DNA from: Chalara sp. BL73
Taxonomy: Eukaryota > Ascomycota > Leotiomycetes > Helotiales
Direction of reading: 5' to 3'
NCBI GenBank assembly: GCA_918026815.1
Contig: CAKJVC010000042.1
Location: forward strand, 1-64,000
DNA: 64,000 nt
Each line of letters begins with the position of its first letter. Positions within the stretch are counted from its first letter, which is position 1. The notes beneath the pieces were generated by a model that was not told where the DNA came from, ran no database searches, and worked only from the letters and a program-made list of their open reading frames with translations. Of this stretch, positions 10,880 through 22,945 are shown piece after piece. The position numbers and the translations under genes are program-made.

Positions 10880-13666
10880 AAAGCCAAGACGCTAATGACG
10901 GCCATTTCAATTGTACCCAGAAAATTAAGCCTCAGAGACATTAATCTTGGCACCCCATCAGGAAAGCTCTAATCGTGGTTGGCCCAATTGCCTCTGGGAA
11001 ATCAACATTATGTAAAGCTCTATTTGGCGAAGCGATTATATCGCAAGGGCAAATTTACTTGGGCAGTGGATTTCCTACTCACAGTGTTAGGTGTGTTGTA
11101 ACCAAGCCCCGTACCCTTCCAATACCACAGTCCGGGAAAACGCTTTTAGATTTTCTTCCTTCAATTAGGCCAGATACGATGAAGTTATTTCAGCTACAAT
11201 GTTAGATAAAGACCTGTCTGTCTGGACCGCACGAGGTGCAGCCTCGACTGGTAGCAATGGGATTTCGTTGAGTGGGGGCCAAAAGCAACGCATTTCTATG
11301 GCAAGAGCTCTATACATTGAATCGAACCTCCGTATTTTTTACGATATCCTGAATGGGCTGGATGCAGCCACTGAAGGTCAGGTATTTCTTCGGGTCTTTG
11401 GCCCTGCTGGACTCCTTCAACGACGGAATACGACATCAGTTTTATGTACACATACCGTTCGGCTTCTACCGTTAGCTGATCACATTGTTGCCCTAGGAGC
11501 AGATGGAAGTATTACCGAATAAGGCACCTTCAACAGACTTGTCCATAATCAAGGCTATATACACAGTCTCGGTATTGAAAGAAAGCGGTACGCTGTCAAT
11601 CGCCGTAACATGCCAGTCAACATCGAATATTCTTGCCAGAAAAACAATCAAAGGCTCTCACAAGCTCAATCACACCAAGAACGATGATTGACCTGGGTGA
11701 CTCGGACCAGATGGTGGGTGATTCCGCTGTTTACTATCACTACATTTCCGCCTTGGCCGGCGCTCTGTCGCCGCGTTCATCATATTCGGGCTTGGCTGTG
11801 GATTCTTCTACAGTTAGAGTAATATCTAGCTGCAATACTGGTCTAAAGATGTCACCTCCGTCTAACCTAACTTCCATTTCTTGGATCTTTGTTCTTCTGC
11901 TTCCTTATATGCTATAGAACTATGATCCAAACGCCCGACTCGCGGCTCTATAAAGCGGCTTTGAAGACTTTAGTCGGTGCGCCGCTGAGTTTTTTTATAG
12001 CGCATAATACAGGAGTTGTTACTAAAATCTTCTCCCAAGATATGATGGTGATTGATTATAAGATTCCCATTGCGGTGACGAAGCTTGCGCTCGACGTTCG
12101 TAATGCACTAGAAATGGCAGCTGTCATTGCGAGTCCGTCGCCATTCTTGGCTATCACTTACCATTTCCTATGCGCCATCCTCTATGCTATCCAGAAATTT
12201 TACTTCGGCACATTAGGACAGTTGCGACTGCTAGATCTCGAAGCTAAGGGTCCTCTATAGGAGATCAGCGTTCCTGTATTGTTTCAATCTATTAATGATT
12301 CTCAGTACCCAGTTTCTTGGCATGATCAAAGACGTTGCCACTTTTCGCGCTCTCGGCTGGGTCCAAGAAGACATCAACACCAATAACCGTCTCTTAGACA
12401 TCTCCCAAAAGCCGACCTGTCTCTTAACCATGGTACAGCGCCCTGTTATTCATGCTTCAGATCGTGGTTGCCATACTGGCTATCGCTTTGATCACGCTCT
12501 CCACCCAACTGCGCACCAGCACCGGTCTGACAGGTGCTGGTTTAGTAACATTAATGACGTTTGGCGATGTCCTTAATTGCACTATAAGGGGGTACACCCA
12601 AATCGAGACTTCAATTGGTGCTATCGCAAGGTTGAAGAGATTTATTGAGAATGTCAAATCTGAGAATTTGGATGGTGAGGACGTGACTCCGGCAGAAGGG
12701 TGGCCATTGACAGGAGCTATTGAGATTTCGGGAGTCTCGGCATCGTATAAGCAAGTATTGACCTATTCTTACGGATCTCAATAGTTATCTAAGTCAGCAG
12801 GCGGTCATGTCAATAACACTTAAGACACTGGATGTCTCCATTCTCTAGCTCTGAAAGATTTTGCACTCACTATCCAGCCAGGTGAGAAAGTTGCGATTTG
12901 CGATTTGCGGTTGAAATGGAAGGTATCTCACGCTCTCCTATTCAAGATCCATTTTCCACCATTTTCTCCATTTTCACAAATTAAATACTCAACTTACTCC
13001 ATCCACCAAGCGGCAAATTCTCAACTCTGCTTCCTCTGCTTCCTCTCCTCCGTATCCCCGACCCCCTACCCTCCTGCATGGAAACATAACAATCGACGCC
13101 CTACTACTTCCAAAAATACCACGCATCATTCTACGACGACGCATCATTGCCATACCTCAAGATACTGTCGTCCTTCCTGAGGGCGCTTTTCAAGCAAACC
13201 TTGACCCGTTGGACCTCTCCACTCCTCTCATCTCTGTCAGCCAGTGCTGAAAATAGTACGCCTTTGGCCACTTGTTCAAAATGCTGGAGGATTATTGGAG
13301 GAATTAAGGGTAGGTGTGTTGTCACAGGGTCAGACGCAGCTGTTTAATGTTGCCATAGCGGTTTTGCGGGCCCAAATACATGCAAGCAAGCAAAATCCAA
13401 TGATCGGAAATGCTGGAAGTCAAGGCGGCATTCTATTGCTTGATGAAGTGTCCTTGGGCATGGATGAGGATACAGAAAGGGCAATGCAGCGGGTCATCAA
13501 AGAAGAGTTTGAGAGGTACACTGTCGTGATGGTAAGCCATCGATTAGATATGGTAATGGGTTCTGATATTGTATTAGTCACGGATAAAGGGAAGATTGTT
13601 AAGACCGGTTCGCCAATTGTTTTGGTTGAGAAAGAGAGTTTCTTCGTAAACCTTACAGCATTTTGA
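10880..13666 (+). pseudogene. ABCC-type multidrug transporter, decayed 3' half
   Basis: Pieces of one ABCC transporter lie in order but in different frames. NBD1 has SLRDINLGTPSGK, a frameshift, Walker A VGPIASGKSTL, a TAG at 11166-11168, LDKDLSVW, signature SLSGGQKQRISMARAL, and FYDILNGLDA. TMD2 runs in fragments from about 11700 to 12780 (DSAVYYHYISAL, KAALKTLVGAPLSFF, TKIFSQDM, TLSTQLRTSTGLTGA). NBD2 has ALKDFALTIQPGEKVAI, a disrupted Walker A with only SGK-like remains near 13008, IIAIPQDTVVLP, LLLDEVSLGMDEDTERAMQ and VVMVSHRLDMVM. The N-terminal transmembrane half is missing. Intact members export drugs or metabolites; this one cannot function. An intron near 12920-13000 might explain one of the breaks, but not all. 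Confidence 0.92.
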
Positions 13667-15890
13667 GTTGTAAATTATGCCAAAGTTGTACAGGAAGTCT
13701 AGATTTCAGGCTCGATATTTGGGGGTGTTACTTAATACAGGTTTAAAAGGCTCAATAATCCACCTGTAGTTCTCGTTTGTGAATGGAGCACTGGTTATCA
13801 CGCTATAGTACGAATCAGAAGGTTGGGTCTCACCAACCGAAATATAAATGGGGGGAAAATAGGACGTAGGCTTGAATGGACATATATCACGAGGATAATA
13901 AGCAGAGTCATCATTGTATTATCCCTCAGTAGTAGCACGCTACTTCTGAGGACAAAGAACGACGACATCTGACTCAAAATTTCGAAAGCCTTCACGTAGT
14001 GCTGAATGCGTTTCCTCATGCCTGTAGATTTGTACAGATCATTACATCGTTGCAAAAGACTGTTGATTGATTATGCCAGTAGCATGTTGTTCTCTCACCA
14101 AAATTGGGTAATGGCAAACCATGAGTACCGCCTTGGTCTTCTTCTTGGTGGTCAATAATTTTAATATGAATGGCTGGACGGAGATCCGAACTGTGAAAAT
14201 TATGCCTTAACAGTTTGGTAACCTGCATGGCTGACAAAGGGATCCAGGACCTCGGAGCCGTACGAGTTTGTTGAGCACATTTGCCAAAGTTAATATGCCC
14301 TTGCTAGCCAACAAACTCTGCAAGAATTCAAAGTCCATTCAAAGGCTTTCCAAGTTCGGGGCAAGAATATCTCTCAGTTCCCATCTCAGGGTAAATCATC
14401 TTTTTGTGGTATGAGGCTTTTATCACCTTGGAAAGTAATAATCCTGTTATATGTACCTGGGCTCAAGAAAAAATGTGGAAAAGGACTCCAAAATGATTAT
14501 ATTATTCACCAGAGCCCCAAGCAGGCGACTGTCAGTATTATAGACCACTTCCCTAGTATTGGTGCAACGCAGGATTCGTGGTTATTCTGCATACACATTA
14601 CAGGTCGAGCAGCAGTTTGGAATTACTTGTTATGAATAGCAACTGCCAAGCTATGCCAAGGAGCAAGGGATGCCCGGCCGCTTTCACCACGGTTAGCGCA
14701 GCACCATTTTATACCTATTCTAAAGGATGCTCCATCGATATTTCCAGTAGTGAGATATGTAAAGCATTATGGTACGAGAATCGCCTTATGAGTTGCAGAG
14801 CGCTATTGTAGAACATTCGATAGTTATAGCTCACTAGCAGCAGTTTTTATCTTTATCTTCTACAGTTCTAGGTCAAGTTAGTTGGGTGAAGCCGCAAGGC
14901 AAGTATTACTGGCAAGAGATTATATCAACTTCTAAAAATGTCTCACCCCAGCAATATCTTACATTCGTCATTATGTTTGAAGGTCAGCCATTAGATTATG
15001 GAAGGCTTTCATAAATCAATGGAATACTCTAGGCCTGATGACTGCTTTCAGATGATAACAAACAACAACAGAGCGACACAGGGACACGTTTTTCTGGCGA
15101 AGGCAATCCTCGGTAGAAGAGTTACAAGCCTCGCCGCCGTGGCCCAGCGACTCTTGACTTGAAATGTCGTCACATGACAATTGAAAGAGATGCAGATAGA
15201 GATTAGTTTGTGTAAATAAATGGCCAATATAGCGGAACGCCTACATATTTTATTACCCTGCCAAATGGTAACCTTACACCAAAGCTGATAATCTAATATC
15301 TGTTATTGGTACCTCCCCTAAAACAAAGTAGCGGCCACAAAGGTGGCACGACTGTTTTGCCATACAGAAGCACCCTTGGATCATGCCCTCAAATAAATTT
15401 CATTTATAGGAGGTAAATTATGGATGGTGTCATGTCAAAGGGGAGATTGGCAGCAGTACAAGGGGTTTGTCAGCATTCGGCATTTCGCGCTTCGGAACGC
15501 CCGAGTTGGGTACCGAAAATGCCAAGGGGCACACATTTACATAAGTTTGAGTAGAGGCAGGGTTATAAGTTAGTAAAGTCAAAATGATGACAAAGCTACA
15601 TACATGTAAACTATCTCTGATGCGATAGCATTATGACTCGTGGTTGTAACCGGGGTACGGCGCTTGTTTCCAAGTGGACCACCAGAAGTATATAACTTGG
15701 AAAATGAACCTCACATCCGGTATGATGAACCCAAACTCAACCTCCTCAACACCCCAATCGCATTCTTCAGTTGCGGTTAGAAATAGCCATCACTTTTTGA
15801 ATCTTTAAAGATTCTACTAGCCCACAGTTTTAAGTTGATAAAGCATCAGCGACAACTACAACACATTCCTTCAAATACTCCCAAGGAAGC
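13667..15890. other. Intergenic; unassigned coding-like fragment on minus strand
   Basis: On the minus strand, about 14280 to 13900, two overlapping frames look like pieces of one former protein (for example HIKIIDHQEEDQGG, then LPLPNFGERTTCYWH, then MRKRIQHYVKAFEILSQM). They match no family I can name. The remainder shows nothing clear. About 210 bases upstream of the next gene is AAGTGGACCACCAG (15672-15685), which resembles the palindrome seen in promoters at 24-33 kb but has a mismatch in its core. Confidence 0.35.
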
Positions 15891-16918
15891 ATGTCATCTG
15901 AAAAGAAAATTGTCACCATTTTTGGTGCAACAGGTATACAGGGCGGCTCTGTAATCAAGGCTATACTGGGCGATCCTAAAGCCGCATCACAATTTGCTCT
16001 TCGTGGAATAACACGCGATGTGTCCAAACCAGCCGCGAAGTTGCTATCTATGCAGGGAGTTGAGGTTGTAGCTGTAGGTAGCGCTATGATGACACTATAT
16101 TGTATCTATATATCCTAACGCAAGAACAGGCAGATATGAATGATCGCCCCTCGCTATCCGCCGCATTGAAAGGCTCTTATGCTGTCTTCGCCGTTACAAA
16201 TTACTGGGAGAAGATGGATGCTAAGCACGAGGAGGAGCAAGGTCGCACAATAGCAGATCTTGCAAAAGAGCATAATATTCAGCACTACATCTGGTCTACT
16301 CTTAACAATATCTCTATAACTTCTAACCGGGTTCTCAACGAAGTACACCACTTTGACGCGAAGGCGCGTGTTGACGAATACATTAAAAAGCTTGGCATTC
16401 CCACAACCTTTTACCTTCCAGGTCTTTACATGTCCAACTTTCCAGGCCAAGAGATCCGCAAGAATCCAGAGACTGGGATATACGAGCTCGGCCTGCCAAT
16501 TGCCACCGAGACGAAGCTTGCCGTGCTAGCAACTGAATACGATACCGGGAAATTCATCAAGAGCATCCTTCTCAACCGCGAGAAGACTCTGGGGAAGCGC
16601 ATCTTTGGCGCCCAGAAATATTACTCTGTTTCGGAACTCATGGAGATATTTGCCGAAGTCAAACCTATTGATGGAAAAGGTGCCAGGGCTTTCGTCGTCG
16701 CAGACGAGACATATAAAACCGGTCTTGCCGCAATCGGCATGCCTCCATTTATCCAGGAGGAACTTGTCCAGAACTGGAAATTGAATGATACAACTGCAGG
16801 TGGGCCAGGGTATTATGGTGGATTGGAACTTACAGAGAGTCAAAGCGTTTTGGATGAGGAGCTCACGGGCTGGAGAGAATACCTCCAGCTGGCTCCAAAA
16901 CTCAAGGATTTGAAGTAG
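15891..16918 (+). CDS. NmrA-like NAD(P)-binding protein
   Basis: Two exons (15891-16073, 16130-16918) give 323 residues; the 56-nt intron has GTAGGT...ACAG borders. The N-terminus has the Rossmann loop IFGATGIQGGSV (GxxGxxG), followed by ITRDVSKPAAKLL and, across the intron, VEVVA-ADMNDRPSL, a hallmark of the NmrA/HSCARG group. Further blocks include VFAVTNYWEKM, HYIWSTLNN and the FYLPGLYMSNF region. Family members sense the NAD(P)H redox state or act as reductases; NmrA itself binds the nitrogen regulator AreA. This gene lies at the left end of the metabolic block, near an SDR and a second NmrA-like gene. Its specific role cannot be told from the sequence. Confidence 0.9.
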
Positions 16919-17377
16919 ACGTTCAGATCATAGTGGAAGTAAATGCTTATGCTGTAAAGCAAAGATCTTGGACAAGATAAGATAAGTAAGGCATCTGGCC
17001 GTTTGCTGGGCTATGTTAAGGTAGCATAAATGTAAATTTCTAGCTTTCAGATTATTTCTCTAAGATCGTAACTAATCTAAAATGATGTCGATACATTGCC
17101 TCTTGAATCCAAAAGGCAGGATTAATATACCACCATTTATACCAAAGTAAGCTTGTATCGTGGTCATTAGATCCGTAGCTCTATCGCCCATGGTTACGCA
17201 ATGACATGATGATCGTAGCTAAAGCGAAAATGGGTAGTGTTTCAAGTTGCAGTGAACTAATTACATACCAACTACTCTAGAATAGAAAGTAAAACAACAC
17301 AGTGCACAGGATAATTGATAACTCTCCACCTCACTCTCCCACACTCTATTCTCTGATCGCCAGTAGATGTGATATAA

Positions 17378-18342
17378 TCACCATTTCTCTACGAATGGAC
17401 GGATTTCTAGTTCATGTGTGAAGCCGGATACTTGTTGCGTATGCAGGTACCAGTAGGTGTCCGCAATCTAGTAAATTTAAATATCAGGGATTGCTCTCTC
17501 ATGGTAGCTTAGTAGAAGCGAGTTTTTACTCACAGCCTCGACATTAATTTTAGCATCTGGCCCGGCGTCCGCAAGGTAGTTGGAACTTGACGGCAGATCT
17601 ATAACTCCATCGATAATGGCGTGGCTGACATGGACACCACGAGGACCAAATTCTCGCGCGATCGATTGAGCGAGAGCGCGAGTCGCAAATTTACCTACAG
17701 CAAAAGAAGCAAACATAGCTGAGCCTTTGAGTGAGGCGGTTGCGCCAGTGAATATCAACGTTGGCGGATGAAGGACTTTCTCTTTTGTTGCTTGGAGGAG
17801 ACGAGGTAGCACAGCCTGAGAGAAATAAAACCCGCCTTTGCTGCAGTCCCCTAATGTCAGTGGCATTGGGAACAGGCAATGAAAGTCGAGAACAGGGTCA
17901 CTCACCAATTTACATTATAAGGGGAGGAAAATTCTGCTTCTGATTGCTCAAGAAAAGGCCGTCGGGCAAGCTTACCACTTGCATGAAATATAGCTGCCTG
18001 TTATCGTAATAGATGTTACTTAAAGGTATTCATCATGAATGTAGTGAATAGCTTGAAGCTGCCAAGGGAAATACTGACAGCGCAAATACTATTTTTGCCC
18101 AATCTCTCGTCAATGGTGCCAAATGCACTCTTTACGCTCTCTACCGACGTTACGTCTGTGGTTATACCCAGCGCCTCACCGCCCCTTTCTTTAATATCCT
18201 TTTCAAGCGGGAGCAGGGTCTCGGAGCTGCGCGCTAGGAGAACGACAGTATACCTTTTAGCAAACTTGCGTGCGATCGCTGCCCCAGTCCCTGGACCGGC
18301 ACCAGCAATCACAGCATATAGCTTTGGTAAGCTGTAGGACAT
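17378..18342 (-). CDS. Atypical short-chain dehydrogenase/reductase
   Basis: Four exons (18342-18079, 17997-17906, 17840-17534, 17467-17378) join into 250 residues. The last exon supplies ADTYWYLHTQ and the end ELEIRPFVEKW, typical of this SDR subgroup. The cofactor loop is AGAGPGTGAAIARKFA. The catalytic region reads GATASLKGSAMFASFAVGK, so the usual YxxxK tyrosine is a phenylalanine (FAVGK). I believe this is a trait of the subgroup, not decay, but it makes ordinary SDR chemistry uncertain. The start is taken at MSYSLPKLYAV (18342), because upstream residues to 18399 are unlike the family. The gene is head-to-head with the NmrA-like gene at 19023, sharing 680 bases. Confidence 0.88.
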
Positions 18343-19022
18343 TGCGCAGACCAGTTGTGTTGAGTGAGCGCAATTGAGGTATTCGCCAAGAGTGGTCAAG
18401 AAATATATTTGAGAAGTGAGAGATAGTTGAATTGGAGACTCTCGGCTTGACTTTTGCGACCGAGACTTTGGAGTGACATTGTCCTAGGGCTTGTCCTTAT
18501 ACTTTGGTCCTCGCGAATAAAGTCTAATTCGTAGGCCGATGAGAACCCCATCACTGAATTTACTACGGGGCGAGTGACCAACCCTTGGCCAGATGCATAA
18601 GCCCATAGTTCAACCTTAATGTAGGTGTTGATTGTGTTATCATTGGTATATATTTATTTGCCAAGAGCTCTGGAGGGGCAAAAGGTTAATATAATCTAGT
18701 GGAGATAATTTCAGATACAAGTATTGGAGTGTATAAAGTGACATCAGTGCTTTCCTCTAAGCTAGTCCAAATACAGAACGTATTCGCTTCGCCGGCTTAT
18801 TGAGCCAAAAACAAGTTGGTCAATTGTATTAGTAATTTGACACTAGTCTTTATTTGGGCCGTATTCGCTAACGGTCCGCTTCTCAGGGGTGGCTAAGTGC
18901 CGATTTCCATGCCATAGCTTATCAATATAAACCCATAGCTATGCGCAACGGTTCTATAATAAAAGTATTTACACAGCTCCTCTATCGTACGGAAACTTTT
19001 CTACTCTTAATATTCCCTTAGA
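18343..19022. promoter_or_regulatory. Divergent promoter region (SDR / NmrA-like)
   Basis: This is the shared 680-base upstream region of the minus-strand SDR and the plus-strand NmrA-like gene. I found no copy of the GTGGAGCWCCAC palindrome here, unlike the three divergent promoters at 24-33 kb. That suggests these two genes are under different control. Confidence 0.5.
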
Positions 19023-19949
19023 ATGTCAAACTCCCAAAACTTCGTCGTTGTTGCAGGCGCAGCAGGTCACCTAGGTTCCCTGATTGTGCTTAGCCTGCGC
19101 AAAAGAAATGTGCCAGTCAAGGCTCTTGTACGTCCCGGCACCACAACATCACGTACCAAAACATTACACGACGCCGGCGTTACGATCGCAGAGGTGGAAA
19201 TGACGGACGTCCAAGCTATGACGGAAATCCTTAAAGGTGCTTCAACAGTTGTCTCGGCACTCCAAGGTCTCCAAGACGTCATACTAGGTGTTCAAGGAGC
19301 TCTTCTCGAAGCTGCTGTGGCAGCAAAGGTGGAACGCTTTATCCCATCCGACTTCTCGCTAGATTTCACTAAGACGGCACAAGGCTCCAATCGAAATCTC
19401 GATCTTCGCCGTGAGTTCCATGCCAAGCTCGACGAATCAGGCATTAAATGGACAAGCATACTGAATGGAGCCTTTATGGAATTGGTGACAGGTGGCCGGA
19501 TCCCGCTGATCAATGATAAGTGGCATCGCGTCATGTATTTTGGCAGCGCGGATCAGAAACTCGATGTTACAACTGTGCCAGATGTAGCAAATTACACTGC
19601 TGCTGTAGCTGCAGACCCGAACCCAACACCTAAGATTTTGCGTATCGCAGGCGACTCGTTCAACGCGAAGGATTTAGCTGCTCTCATAACTCGGATGCGT
19701 GGTCAGAACTATTCCCCGATGTGGACAGGTAGTGTGGGGTTCCTTCGGATGATGATTTCGATCCTGAAGATCTTCGTTGGGGGGGTTGAGGACAAAACTA
19801 TGCCATCTTGGCAGGGGATGCAGTATTTGGAGAATATGGTCTCGGGGAAGGGTAAGCTGAGCCCTTTGGACAATAACAGGTATCCCGAGTTGGTGTGGAC
19901 AACTATGGAGCAAGCTCTAGAAGAGGCAGATGCGAAGAAGGCAAAGTAA
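19023..19949 (+). CDS. NmrA-like / isoflavone-reductase-type oxidoreductase
   Basis: A single exon of 308 residues from the ATG at 19023. The Rossmann motif VVAGAAGHLGSLIVLSLRKR (GxxGxxG) is followed by VKALVRPGTT, ALQGLQDVILGVQGALLEAA, RFIPSDFSLDF and WTSILNGAFMEL. This is the pattern of the PCBER/isoflavone-reductase branch of atypical SDRs, which are NADPH-dependent cytosolic reductases. Length is normal and no break is seen. It is head-to-head with the SDR at 17378-18342. The substrate is unknown. Confidence 0.9.
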   Translation: MSNSQNFVVVAGAAGHLGSLIVLSLRKRNVPVKALVRPGTTTSRTKTLHDAGVTIAEVEMTDVQAMTEILKGASTVVSALQGLQDVILGVQGALLEAAVAAKVERFIPSDFSLDFTKTAQGSNRNLDLRREFHAKLDESGIKWTSILNGAFMELVTGGRIPLINDKWHRVMYFGSADQKLDVTTVPDVANYTAAVAADPNPTPKILRIAGDSFNAKDLAALITRMRGQNYSPMWTGSVGFLRMMISILKIFVGGVEDKTMPSWQGMQYLENMVSGKGKLSPLDNNRYPELVWTTMEQALEEADAKKAK

Positions 19950-20608
19950 AGTCAACACGAAACAGAGTTCAATTTCAATGCTTACTGGAGGAGTATAAGT
20001 GAACAATGAGTTTTATGTAATAATAACTGTACATTGCCGATATCGATCAGGCAGCCTATATAATACAAACCCTAAAGCATTTCCAGCCCTCCTTTAGCAT
20101 TGCTTTGACCAGCAACCGAACATCCTAGTTCCATCTTAATCAATTCCTAAAGTCCCTTACTCATCGCCTAACCACTTCTAGCCTAGTACTGCATTTTCAT
20201 TTTAGGTCTATTGGTCGCCTTTTTTATCAAGTCCTAGTTTTTCTGAACTAGATATTACAGAGAGCTCCACCTTGTCGGATATAACAGGCATCCTTTTATG
20301 GAGAATCTGATTTTGGTGCGCTAATATAAGGCTATCCCAGAGCATGAGACCATATGGCTCCACTTTGTCGCACAATAATTAACGGGGACGAGGTGCGGCA
20401 GGTTTACAACCTCGAATAAAGAGAATACAAAGTTTAGTTAGAAGATTAGTACTTAGGAGGGATATCCAGTTTAGGCCCACATGTGATCTCGCGCACGGCA
20501 GAAACCACTCACCGCCTGCAACATGTCCCAGGATATTAGCGCCATGGCAGTTGGACAGTCCGTCTCAAGTCCAACTGCGGAAATTGAACTTAGAACATTC
20601 ACAAGCTC
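19950..20608. other. Upstream region of Zn2Cys6 gene with repeated half-sites
   Basis: No gene is seen. Two similar elements lie 94 bases apart: CTCCACCTTGTCGGA (20265-20279) and CTCCACTTTGTCGCA (20359-20373). The first is part of AGAGCTCCAC, nine of ten bases of the right part of the palindrome GTGGAGCTCCAC found in the promoters at 24-33 kb. They may be regulatory half-sites of the transcription-factor gene that follows. Confidence 0.4.
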
Positions 20609-22005
20609 ATGAGCCATTGGCGGCGACAGTTTTGCAAAGCTAAAGTGATGGCCCAACGCACTGCTCTCACATGGATCAATGAGAACCCGGAAAATTTAAT
20701 ACAAGACAAAAACCCAACACACTTGTCGGACCTGAGCTATCGCCCACGAAAACCACACACGAAGTCCAGAAATGCATGCAAGAATTGCAAACAGCGAAGG
20801 ATAAAGGTCAGCAATTTCCCCTTCAATCCCACAGGACACTTCTCTGACTCGATAGATAGTGTGATGAAGAACGACCTCACTGTGGCCAATGCCTCCACCG
20901 CCGTGTGCCTTGCGACATACCATCACCAGAGCCGGCTCATTTTAGGAGTCCTCCGTCACGTGTGCCAGCGCCAATAAACGATAATGAATCCGAACTCCTG
21001 GATCATTTTACTAGGGCAAATAGTGAATGGATCGGATCGCCCGAGTGTCAAAGACTCATGCAAAAGCATGCCCGTCAGCTAGTGCTAAACGCCGCATATA
21101 TTCGACATGCTATTCTAGCATTCTCCGCCAGCCACCTTGCTTTCCTACACGCCTCTCAGAAGAAATATGCAGTCGCTGCCACTTTCCATTACCAGCGCTC
21201 ACTCAGCCTTTATTCCTCATACTTGCGGACATCGTTCAATGTCGCAGATGTAAATGAGATAATAGGATGTAGTCACCTCCTGATGATGCTGGCGTTCGGA
21301 ACTTTATGTTTAGGGGATAGCAGTGAGGGCTTCACATGGTTGCGAGCCATGCGTGGTGTTCCAGCATTGTGGAGTACAGAAAATCTTAAGGCACAAATGA
21401 AGAACAGCATCTGGCATACTGTGTGCAATGAAGCCCACGGAGACGCGCACGAGGTGCCCTGCAGTCATACCGAGTCGAATGGAGAAGGCTCACTGATTTC
21501 AAAACCTTGCACAGCACTTAAGAACCTCTGCGATGCGCAGGGGGGCCTGGCAACAATTAAAGATGCTTACCAAGGACCGCTTCAATCTTTATGCCAGCTT
21601 ATGAATTTGGACAACGGCAGAAATAAGATAAGTAGATATATCTTCTTCATCGGAAGCTTACCGGAATCCTTTCTTCAACTTCTAGAAAGGAATGATTCGA
21701 AAGCTGTTCTTATCATATGCTATTGGTGTGCACTCTTTAGCCAAATTGATCAGTGGTGGATTACTCGCTCGGCTCTAGTCGAATGCCAGCGACTCTGCAC
21801 ATACTTAGACACAAAGTTTGATCCTCAAATACACGACCTACTTCAGTTCCCCGCGAGCAAGTGTGGGTATGTTACTCGTAATGATACAAACATCGTTCGG
21901 CCAATGCAGGATCCGGCGTCCGGGCTGGTAAGCGGAGGGGCCGAAGCCCTGGCGATCGAGGGCGATCTTGTGCGCTCCGCGGACTTCGGGGCGAGAGAGA
22001 TATAG
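20609..22005 (+). CDS. Zn2Cys6 transcription factor
   Basis: Two exons (20609-20806, 20860-22005) give 447 residues. The 53-nt intron splits the zinc cluster, a common place in fungal regulators. After joining, the six cysteines are C57, C60, C67, C74, C77 and C84 in the pattern CX2CX6CX6CX2CX6C (CKNCKQRRIKC, DEERPHC, GQCLHRRVPC). The preceding basic HTKSRNACKNC is typical of the Upc2/sterol-uptake-control-like group, as is the downstream domain with LLDHFTRANSEW, AILAFSASHLAFLH, and the C-terminal region WITRSALVECQRLC. It acts as a nuclear DNA-binding activator or repressor. Its position just left of three divergent metabolic pairs makes it a candidate cluster regulator. An alternative start is the ATG at 20648. 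Confidence 0.9.
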
Positions 22006-22945
22006 AGAAGTCGTGGAACCAGAGCTTGCTTGAATCTGATATGAAATGTACTTTTTCAAAGCGAAGTATTCGAGCCACCACAAGTAATACAACTACTATG
22101 AAACGGCCAAGCCTATTGGTCGTATTTGGCTTAGTCGGCTCTTGGCGTCAGGACACCTATTTTGGATAGTTGATTCTATTAGCTCTACAATCATATATTT
22201 ATGCCCTATTCTACAACCTATTCTGTGATAATATCACCTATAAACGTTCCGTCTGACAACTATCATGCAGTGGTAAATACATCATTGATATCACCAAAGA
22301 GTAGTATCAGCATCCAAGTAGCATATTCCATCCCAAACGCTTTTACCTGCCATCATCATGGAGACCAGACGCCAGTAGCTTTGCCCTTGTCTCGCCAAAT
22401 CCGGCCGCAATCAGTGGACGATGTTTTGCAGGTTCCAGCAAGTCTACTTATCTGAGGATAAGGCGTGAATATGTGATATTCGAACCAAGTTCAAGAGCAT
22501 GGAGTGCATTGGAAGACAACGACAAAGTGTGAGTAGCGCCTCATTATTGACGATTGTTGCAACGGCTCCTCTGAAAAGCCTCGAGACATCCTGCCCGAAA
22601 TACTCCTCGTATCTTGTGAGATCTCTAATGTCTAGAGATTGTGTTGTATTGTCTCTGTAACCTCTAAAATGCTCCAAATCTGGAGTTTTCTGCCTGTGTA
22701 TGTGCCTAAATACTAAATAATGCCAATGCTCTTGATGCGCATGACTGCCCCAGTAGTTATTGTGATTAACACAAATTCACTAAAAAAGGCTTTCTTAACT
22801 GTATCACTAGTTAAAAATTGATATAATTAAAGGGGGGTTTTTTTTAAATAAAAGAAGCAATAACTTAAAGTAAACTTCAGTTTTATAAACTCAAACTCTA
22901 CTACACACAAATGCAAGCAATGGTGGATTTTCGAATTTAAAATCG
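22006..22945. other. Convergent intergenic region, no gene seen
   Basis: This lies between the 3' ends of the Zn2Cys6 gene and the dioxygenase gene. Short open frames on both strands resemble nothing known. An AT-rich part with poly-T lies at 22800-22860. Confidence 0.5.

Noticed and set aside
22474..22495. tRNA B-box-like TTCGAA near 22480
   Set aside because: No matching A box or acceptor stem could be found; no tRNA was supported anywhere in the window.
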